Of a stretch of 64,000 bases of DNA, positions 55,500 through 64,000 are shown one piece after another (position 1 is the first letter of the stretch; every line of letters starts with the position of its first letter). The position numbers and the translations under genes are program-made. The stretch is from Coprinus comatus (taxonomy: Eukaryota; Basidiomycota; Agaricomycetes; Agaricales; Agaricaceae), in the NCBI GenBank assembly GCA_034638255.1, contig JAWPGT010000014.1:124001-188000 (forward strand), written 5' to 3'. The notes beneath the pieces are model-generated. The model was not told where the DNA came from and did not search any database. It was given only the letters and a program-made list of their open reading frames with translations.

Positions 55500-56946
55500 T
55501 AACTGATGGTACCCGTGAGGACGGAGTACAGGAGGAGGGAAGAAATTGCTCAATTGTATCCCACCACACGCTGCAGTAATCTAGCACCATGTCACCCTTA
55601 TAGGTGGTTTCCTTTTTGGTTTTATATATCTTAACGGAGTTTTAGAAGCACTTGTTAACTTGTGCAATTTCCTGGTTAGGACTCTCGTCAAGAAACCCAA
55701 CATACCACAGTCACTGGAAAGACACCCACAAATTCGCCTAACCACACTGGTCTTGCTCCAACTAGCTTCGGAGTAGGAACATATCTTTAACATTATCCTC
55801 AGGTCACATTGCAATCAAGAAGTTCATCCTCCACACATGTATCTTCCCAATTCAATTTTTTCCGAATGCTTCCCTCAGATGATGTGAACCTCATGACTCA
55901 ACATGGGTGATCGTATGGCAACCGGCATGCATGATCACATCCGAATGTTACCGTAGCTGACGCATTTTTGTACTTGTGGTTAAAACCTCAACAGGGCTAG
56001 CTGAAGGTAGGAGGTATGAGTTTTGTACATTCTGTCACTCGTGCTTCATACAACCCATCATCCTTCACGGAAAGTAAATGACGCAAGACACATGTACACA
56101 CGATCAAGAGATGGTGCCTCATCTACTTTGTAAAAACACGTCACCCGAAGCGAAGCGACATCCACATTTGCATCGGCTGAACCCCAACTCTCAAAACACC
56201 GATGAAACAAAAGACAATGAGCCCTAAAACTTGTCCGGACCTTGTACAGTGTCTCGAGCGGTTATTGAAAACGCCTGTTATGATGGACAAGACAATTCGC
56301 TACACTAACCAAGTCAACAAGCAACTCTATTTTCTGAAAAGGCTGCCCACGTGTAACGGAAGGCCCGTGCTCTGAATTATCCTAAATTGTAACATTATCA
56401 TCGTATTGGTGTGTGTTTCGATACGAGTGAGTTCACTTAAGCTTCTTGGTCCTTCGTGGGTCATATATTGAATTTTGACTCGGTGTAATCTTCTTTTTAG
56501 ATGTATAATACCAAATTATGTTGGCCATATGGTATATATGTTGAAAATAAGACTGTAAGAGCATCACAGTAGTAAGAATAACCAGATGAGCAGTTCCAGC
56601 TAATGTTATCTCCTCCCATAAATCCATTCCACATGGCGTACTACAATGGCATCTACATACTGGGCACCCACAACCTCTTGGAAACACGTCCTTCCACTCA
56701 CACGAGGTGTTTTACTAGGCTTCCTTGGTCTAGATACCATTTCATCGAATCTCGAGCTCGTGGTCTCCCACACGACACCGGCTGTACCAAAAGGACAGCA
56801 AAGTGGCGGCGGCAAAAAAGGAGATGCATATGTGCTTTCCATATGTAAAGAGTAAGTAAAACCACATAAAAAGGACAATCTTAGAACGATGGTTTGGTGT
56901 GGTCAATCTTCCTTCCTCAGTTGCCCCAACCCCCTGTCGTCGACAA
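55500..56946. other. Gene-poor stretch, 1.45 kb
   Basis: Only short frames on both strands with no motif I recognise. Includes an AT-rich segment around 56460-56560. The final few hundred bases are probably the chitinase promoter. Confidence 0.45.
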
Positions 56947-59049
56947 ATGGCCATCCTCAAGAATTATCTTGGACTTCTCTCGTCTTATCTACTTCTGGCA
57001 ATCGGCACCTTGCCATGCTACGCCTTCGATAACTCTAGGAATGATAATGTAACGAACCATTTCAGCGTCCAATGTAAATCTTACTCATAGAATCCATGAT
57101 TTAGGTTGCTGTGTATGTATATATATACATCACTACATATATATATATATGTATATTCACATGAAAATACAGATACTGGGGGCAGAACTCTTATGGAGCA
57201 GCGAACCCCGGAAACAGTGCTAGTTGGCAGAAGACTTTGTCGGCTTACTGTCAGGTACAGTTATACTTCTCCTATATATACTTTGCTAAACAAATCATTC
57301 ATTTAGGATGATGCCATTGATGCTATTCCATTGGCGTTCTTACATGTGTTCTTCTCGACCGGCGGTTTACCCGAGATTAACTTGGCCAATGTGGGTTATA
57401 CTTACCATCGAGTGCATGTACTCGAAAGAATCTAAACTCCATTCAGATTTGCAGCAGCAATAGTGGCGTATTCCCTGGAACAAACTTGGCTAATTGTCAA
57501 TTCCTCGCCGCGGATATCAAAGCATGTCAGGCCAGAGGGAAAATCATTACCATGAGTTTGGGTGGTGCTACAGGAGCAGCCACATTCTCTTCAGATGCCC
57601 AAGCCCAGACTTTCGCTAACACCGTCTGGAATCTTTTCCTTGGTGGCTCAAGCTCGACCCGCCCATTTGGAGACGCTGTTCTCGATGGAATCGACCTTGA
57701 TATCGAAGGAGGATCCAGCACTGGTTACACTGCTTTCGTTAATAGGATTCGAAGCTTGTCAAACGGTGCAAGCAAAAAGTGCGATGATTTTTACGAAACA
57801 GTTTCAATTTATTGCTTACCATTTACACAAGATATTATGTTACCGCGGCCCCTCAATGTCCATTCCCTGATGCTTTCCTTGGTGCTGTTCTTAACTCTGC
57901 CAATTTTGATGCTGTCTATGTTCAATGTAAGCACTTACATACACTTCCCGCGATCCGCTACTCATGACGATTAATAGTCTACAACAACTTCTGTGGGTAA
58001 GTAACGTAAAACTAAACTTCGATTTTCTCTGGCTAACATTATCTAGCTTGGGCAACTTTAATAACCCAAACGTATGTCGCTCTACCTTTAATCACAACAT
58101 CATGTACACTCATTAATATCACAGGCCTGGAACTTTGGATCCTGGGATAACTGGGCTAAAACTCAATCTCCGAACCGAAATGTCAAGATTTACATTGGAG
58201 CACCAGCTTCTTCAAGTGCAGCAGGCTCTGGTTTTGTCGACATCAACACACTCAGTAACATTGCTCGGACCACTCGCAGTCAATATTCGTCCTTCGGTGG
58301 TGTAATGCTCTGGGACGCTTCCCAAGCCGTTGGCATGTTATCCTAGCTTTCTTCCTAATATACTTGGCGCCCTAACACAGTAATATAGGCAATAACAGGT
58401 ATGATCTTGCCATCAAGAATGCACTCAAGAATGGAGGTGGTACAGGTACCACAGTCCCTAATCCTACCACAACACCTACTACCACACCACCCTCAACCAC
58501 AACGCCCCCCTCTGGTGGTTGCTCCGGTACTGCTGCATGGAGATCCGATATTGCTGTAAGTGTCATCCCCGAAACTCAACAGACCCAGTCTGATTGGTTT
58601 TGTCTGCAGTATACAGGTGGACAACAAGTCACATATAATGGTCATCTCTGGAAAGCATCTTGGTGGACTCAAGCCGGTGAGTTCTATTCCTTTCCTACAT
58701 GATCTCAAGTTGTTGACAATGACCACAACCTTATAGATACTCCAGGTGGTATGTATATATCATTCTGTCTCCTGTCATATGTTAAAACTGTCTTTCAGGT
58801 GCTGCTGGTGTTTGGCAAGATCTTGGAGCTTGTTCCGCCAAGCTTGCGGCTCCTACTACGACTGCCCCTGCGACTACCATTGTTAGTTCCGCCAAAGCCA
58901 CCTCTGTATCTGCGGAGAAATCTAACGCTGCTCCCTCTGCTACCGTTCCTGCTGATGCACCCAAGAAGTCAGAGAGTGCAGATGCGCTCGATGATGATGC
59001 TTCGGAGAAGCTCGCTCTTCGTGACTACTCCCGCCTTTTTAAAGCCTGA
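56947..59049 (+). CDS. Secreted GH18 chitinase (class III) with a CBM5/12 chitin-binding domain
   Basis: An endochitinase acting outside the cell or in the wall. The signal peptide is [20 protein letters not shown] with a cut near CYA. The GH18 barrel is assembled from about eight exons: an early VAVYWGQNS piece, [13 protein letters not shown], the catalytic [11 protein letters not shown] (DxxDxDxE), [24 protein letters not shown] and [10 protein letters not shown] Thr/Pro-rich linker ([11 protein letters not shown]) leads to a CBM5/12 module ([35 protein letters not shown]). The tail after it is Ala/Ser-rich and ends RDYSRLFKA with TGA. Exact junctions were not all checked. Confidence 0.88.
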
Positions 59050-59341
59050 TAATACTTTGAATAGGCATAGAATTAATAATGTATTCTAAATTGCTACGTG
59101 AAACATCAACAACTGTATGTACAGTAGTCTACTATGTGATGAATATAATGATACTGTAACTTGATATATACGATTTTTGTGGGAAAAAGAAGCCGGCGAA
59201 CGATCCCTGGAAATGATGGAGGGTAACTGCCTCACATCAGTAACAATTCAGCATTGCGTGCATGTGTTGGTATACCTGCTTTAACGTGTCGATCACGCGT
59301 AGCTATCCCTGTATTTTTCTATCCCCACCCAAATCACACTC

Positions 59342-62300
59342 ATGAGTACGAAAGATCCATTGAAGACTCGTCCAGGTCTGTACTGTATATAGTCTTGGTT
59401 ACGACAGGGTAGTTATACTGAGAACGTTTTCGACAGCTCAGCTTTCGGTTCTTTCTCGCTTACAACACTACTGGCCAGGCCATACAAATGCTCGCGATAA
59501 TTTATCCACAAAGCCTCGAACGAAATCTGTTGGGCCTGCTGTAGCTAAACAACCTCGTTTTTTCAAAGTTCGGATAGTTACATGGAATATGCACGACTCA
59601 TTACCAAAGGTAAGTGGAACCGCTATAGATCAGCCTCCTTCTACACTTACATTTTTTTCATAAAATTATCTTGGTTGTATAGGGTGATCTGGAAGAATTG
59701 TTGGGCAAAGTACCTCCATACGAACCATCCAAATGCACACCATTGACAGAAGGGTTTCCTATTTTTCCGGACGAAGATGTCCATCCTTATCACCTTGTTG
59801 TCATGTAAGTATTCAGTGCTAGTTCCACGCTGTTTTTCTTTTTCTTTGTTGTCGCTAAATTGATTCTTGAATTTTGTAGTGCTGGACAGGAATGTCCAAC
59901 GTTATCGGGTACGGCGTTAATCAGATTGTTTCTGATAATGTCAGACGATACTAAACAATACACACAGGTATCCCTATGGGCCTGGGAGCTGGGTTCAGAG
60001 CTCGAAACCACGAGAGAGAGAGAGAGAAAGACAAATCTAAAGAGCACGTAGAGGGGGTGGAAGAAGGAGTACAACCCCCGGAAAATACACAGAAAAAGGA
60101 AAAGGGGAAGCTCAAGCAAGGATTAGGAAGCGGCAGAGTTGAATATGACAGGGATAAGAGAATGAGCTGGAAGAAATCTGATCAAGAAACAGCATCTCAT
60201 GATCATATTCCGACGGGCTGGACCCAGATGGTTGAAGATTTGCTATGCCATGGCAGGGGAAATGAGAATCGTAATCAACCACTTACGGTTTCCGAAGTTG
60301 GGACGCCCAAGCCACTTATGCGCCGCGTAACTCCAAAAGAACCTAAGTGTGGTTCGTACGAATTACTCATCAAGGAACGGCTAATGGGAATATATATGGC
60401 AATCTATGTACATCGAGATATAAAGCATATGGTCAAAGGTAAATCATGCAATCATCTCCATGCGCATTTCTTAATCTATACTGTCAAGGTACCTCTAAGT
60501 CTGCTATTACAGCTGGATTGATAGGCGGGCGGGTCGGCAATAAGGGTGGTGTTGGCATAAGTATCAACCTAGATGGTACCACTTTTCTGTTCTTGAATAA
60601 CCATCTTGCAGGTGAACCAATACACACTTGTTAAATTGTACCTATCATCTGACTATTTCTAGCTCATGGGAATAGGGTCAACCGTCGACTTGCAAACCTT
60701 TCAAAGATTAAGGTCATTGCTCTTGTTTGTGTGGCGTAACTGGCGTTTTGTGATTAATGCTTTTTCACAGACAGAACTATCTGTGGAATCATACCTGAAA
60801 CAAGATGATCCTAGGATTATGGCAGAAGGTTAGCAGAAGTGTACTACGAATTGTCACCCTGTTTTCCCATTTCTAGCAGACCTTACGGACAGATTCGACT
60901 TTACCTTCCTGTGCGGTGACCTCAATTTCAGGCTCGACGTCACTCGTGTACACGCTGATTGGTTGATATCCCGGAAAGGTTAATCTCTTTATGTTATATA
61001 TGGATTGAGTTTGCTGATCTTCGGTAAAGAATACACCCATGCCTTACACTTTGACCAGCTGAAGAAACTGATGAAAGAAGGCAAAGGATTTGTCGGGTTT
61101 CAAGAGGGAATAATCAACTTCCCTCCTACCTTTAAATATGATGTTTTGCGGACGATGAAAGGCTTCAAACGGAATTCGTCAAAACAAAGCAAAGTTGGTA
61201 CACCCACTCAAGCGTCTTATGAACTGTTGGGGAATCCAAAAATAGTAGCTGAAGTTGAAGAAGACAGCCAGTCTGTGGCATCCAGTAGTTCATCTTCCGA
61301 TAGCTCAATGAACGACCAAGCAAGAAGTACGAGCTTCTACACGTCGCAATTGCCTGAAGAGGTTGCTATATCTGCGAAGGCGGCGCACAGGGCGAAGAAG
61401 ACCTGGTTGACTCTCCTTTCACCATTATCTCTTCGCGGACCAACACGTAAATCTACTGTTATCTCAAGGTTAACCAAACCGAGGGGTAGTCGAGTATCCG
61501 TAGAAGATTCTGAAACATACCCGACGCGGTCTATATCCATAACTACTCCAAGAGATTTATCTGAGGACCAACATGATCCAAGACCACCTGTAATGCCTCT
61601 TATTAACTCAACAAATTCTATTTTGCCAAGCGACAACGCAACAGATGGCCCGGATAAAGGCGTCTATGATTCTTCGACGAAACAGAGAGTACCTAGCTGG
61701 TATTTCAATCTACTGACTTACACATATAACCACTCACTTTCCATGTAGGTGCGACCGAATCTTGTGGAAGTCAACTTTGAAACCGGACCCGGAACCGGTA
61801 GATAGTATCGATAATACTTTAGACGAATCACCTCCAGCAAAATCACCATTCATGAAGCTTTTCGCTATAGCTTGGCGACCCACCCCGGTATTACAATCCG
61901 CTCCATTTTCTCGGTTCGTACAAGAACCTGGTACTATTGTGAATCAAACTCGATCACATGAAAACCTACCAAACAAACTACCAACAATTTCTACCACTGC
62001 AAAAGAAAAGAACGGCCGACCACCGAGACGGATCTATTCCGTGGTTAGCATACCAAATTCTCCATCGACACCTACTCCTGTTCGTCATTCATCGGATGGC
62101 CCACCGCTTAGCAATCCTACACGTCGAGATACTTTTTGGCGATTCGTACCGGCCATCCTTTCTCCTCCGGCCATTTCTCAATCGTCACCAAAGAGTTCTA
62201 CCAGTGTATCTGCTGCTGTTGAGCCAAAACCCCGAAAAGGAGATGTCGTATGTCTCTCGTACAGAACACTCGATGATGCGGGTATGCGACGATTGGAGGG

Positions 62301-62349
62301 AAGGAGTGATCATCGTCCGGTTATTGGTGCTTATGCTGTGTATTTTTGA
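59342..62349 (+). CDS. Inositol polyphosphate 5-phosphatase, type II catalytic core with inserts
   Basis: Removes the 5-phosphate from phosphoinositides such as PI(4,5)P2. The start MSTKDPLKTRPAQL leads to the catalytic domain: RIVTWNMHDSLP, VVIAGQECPTLSG, AITAGLIGGRVGNKGGVGIS, FLNNHLAAHGNRVNRR, FLCGDLNFRLD, FPPTFKYD, RVPSWCDRILWKS and SDHRPVIGAYAVYF. All catalytic motifs are in order. Three low-complexity inserts divide the core: about 130 residues after QECPTLSG, about 190 between FKYD and PSWCDR, and about 165 between LWKS and SDHRPV. Around eight introns. No Sac or membrane domain was seen. Confidence 0.88.
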
Positions 62350-62625
62350 CGCACATAATCAAACCAGGAACATCGTTAAACTCTGAAGATACCCAATAGT
62401 AATGTAGAATATGAATAATAATATAACATGCAATAATAGGCGTACCTCCCAATGCAATAGTTTTTCAAATGAAAGATCAGGTGTAACTGGAATTGACTGA
62501 AAGTTCTGACACTTTGTGATCACACGTTCACCGGTCACATTTTTCCAGCAAAGTAAATTTCAAGACTTGTATCAAAATTACAAAAATACGAGGACGTCTG
62601 AAACCTATACTACAAAACTGACAGA

Positions 62626-63172
62626 TTAAGCAGAGATGGTTACTTCGACCTCGACACCAGGCTCCAAGCTGATGCTGGTCTGAGAAACAATTTGCAAATT
62701 CATCTTTTAGTATACACATTGCAAAATCACTCACGATTTGCTTGACGATCTCGCTGGAAGCGTGCAAGTCGATCAAACGCTTGTGAACCTTGAGTTCATA
62801 ACGGTCCCAGGTCTTGGAACCCTCACCGCAGGGCTATTCATTATATCAGGAATCAATCTATATGGTTTCGAAGGGTATATTATAACTTACAGTCTTACGG
62901 GTGGTGATTTTTAAGACCTTAGTGGGGAGACGGACGGGGCCCTTGACGCGGAGCTGCTTGTCCTTGGCCCTGTTGATGAGGTCGGTGGAGACTGTAAGGA
63001 CGTTACATTTAGTACAATCTATGTGATATGAAAAGAGTGTCAAATACGAACACTTCTCCAAGTTCTTGACATTGCTGCTGGTGAGGGTAATACGGATTTT
63101 GTGGATCTTGGCTCCGGGGACAGGTGCACCCGTAGCATCGTATTCTTTTTCTCCCTTAGCGACGTAACTCAT
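62626..63172 (-). CDS. RPS20: 40S ribosomal protein S20 (uS10)
   Basis: A small-subunit head protein. The start is [20 protein letters not shown] at 63172. The uS10 body follows: [72 protein letters not shown] and SSEIVKQI, and ends EVEVTISA. Four exons with short introns. Length (about 120 residues) is normal. A long 5' untranslated region probably reaches about 63290. Confidence 0.95.
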
Positions 63173-63430
63173 TGTAGCTCTTGAAATGAGTCAGAAGGTG
63201 ACTTTATTTTGCGAAAGGTTGATTAGTTTGGAGATCCCAAAGAAAAAAATAGTGGCAATACCATACCTAAGGCTTGGTTGAGTTGTGTAGATGCAACCGA
63301 AATTAGAGTTCAATATCCACAAAAGTTTCGGCTATTACCGAAGATTGAGTGTCCGCTTTCGGCCAAATTGGCTTGTGTCATGGGGAAAGTGACGTTCATC
63401 GTTTGCTGAGAGCACGGAATACTAGCAATT

Positions 63431-64000
63431 ATGCAAGGCTTCAATAAGTGCGCATTTCTTACCTTTTCCTTCGAATGTGTACTAAATATCTGTTAGATAT
63501 TACCCGCCGGATTATGATCCGTCGCAAGGAAGTCTCAATAAAGTCAGAGGCGAGGCTCGCAACTACTCTAAACCATAAGCACCTCTGACCATACGTCACA
63601 GGTAAACATGCCCTCGGCGACAGGGCTCGAAAGATTGATCAAGGCATCCTAATTACTCGATTCGAGTTACCATTCAACATATGGTGGTACGTTTTAACCT
63701 ATCACTTTCGGTGTTACAATATGTTTCTGAAATTACCCGTTATTTCTTTTTCAGTGGTACATGTAACAATCACGTTGGGATGGGAGTTAGGTATAACGCC
63801 GAGAAGAAGAAGATAGGAAACTATTATTCGACGCCTATATATTCATTCCGCTGCAAGTGTCATCTCTGTGATGGCTGGTTTGAAATACAAACCGACCCAA
63901 AGGTGAGAGTTCTATAAAGGAAACTCTACATCACATTTTATTTACCTCACCATCAACCAGAACACACGATATGTAGTAACCTCTGGAGCTCGTCAAAAAG
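63431..64000 (+). CDS. CWC16: CWC16-family splicing factor (CCDC130/Yju2-like), 5' part
   Basis: The family joins the spliceosome around catalytic activation. Exon 1 is only 17 nt (MQGFNK begins at 63431). Joined exons give YYPPDYDPSQGSLNKVRG, KHALGDRARKIDQGIL, ITRFELPFNIWCGTCNNHVG and MGVRYNAEKKKIGNYYSTPI. Zinc ligands are visible as CGTC and CKCHLC. The gene leaves the window after TRYVVTSGARQK. One intron (63550-63601) appears to use a GC donor. The N-terminal pattern fits CCDC130/Cwc16 better than Yju2/CCDC94. Confidence 0.9.

Noticed and set aside
56606..56878. Short minus-strand frame upstream of the chitinase
   Set aside because: No recognisable domain and overlapped by equally long frames on the other strand.
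57106..57170. Microsatellite-like TATATA tracts near 57120-57150
   Set aside because: They are short and lie in what appears to be the first chitinase intron; nothing suggests a role.

Overview
The window looks like a chromosome segment from an agaricomycete (mushroom-forming basidiomycete). The genes on the right are split by many introns of about 45-70 bases. The proteins are fungal orthologues (COX10, Tim13, mitofissin, class III chitinase, CWC16). The left half is filled with retroelement families typical of agaricomycete genomes: Ty1/copia, chromodomain Ty3/gypsy, a tyrosine-recombinase (DIRS-like) retroelement, a Tad1-like LINE and a Tc1/mariner element. I cannot name the species.

Left half (1 to about 35.0 kb): a graveyard of nested transposons with no host gene I recognise. 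A DIRS-like element (about 2280-7190, minus strand) has been hit by a copia element at its recombinase end, a 242-bp tRNA-containing SINE-like insert in its RT gene, a 525-bp insert in its gag gene, and a second copia copy at its 5' end. That second copia copy (12504-17180) lies inverted to the first (1-2279). A LINE (7243-12503) sits at its 5' edge, where 466 bp of copia sequence is missing. From 17928 to 33396 there is a four-layer nest whose target-site duplications can all be read: a Tc1/mariner element (TA) contains a Ty3/gypsy element (AGAAC), which contains a copia element (CAAAT), which contains a solo LTR (CCATG). A third copia LTR and a gypsy chromodomain remnant follow.

The gypsy element is the most striking object. 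Its gag and pol run without a frameshift but carry about fourteen in-frame TGA codons. Where the site can be aligned to family motifs from memory, arginine (CGA) is usually expected. Its two LTRs differ at nine positions, all transitions and mostly at CpG-derived sites. This points to CpG-targeted C-to-T mutation of this one layer.

Right half (35.2-64 kb): compact host genes, most in head-to-head or tail-to-tail pairs. In order they are: a Qa-SNARE/syntaxin, citrate synthase, the tRNA m7G methyltransferase TRM8, exosome RRP41, nicotinate phosphoribosyltransferase, a ZNF830-like zinc-finger protein, COX10, U1-70K, a homeodomain factor, Tim13, JJJ1, Prp18, COX12, a sulfite-oxidase-like enzyme, mitofissin (Atg44/DUF1748), a GH18 chitinase with a chitin-binding domain, an inositol polyphosphate 5-phosphatase, RPS20 (uS10), and the 5' part of CWC16 running off the right edge. 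Four of these are spliceosomal or spliceosome-associated and five are mitochondrial, but they look like a housekeeping neighbourhood and not one pathway.
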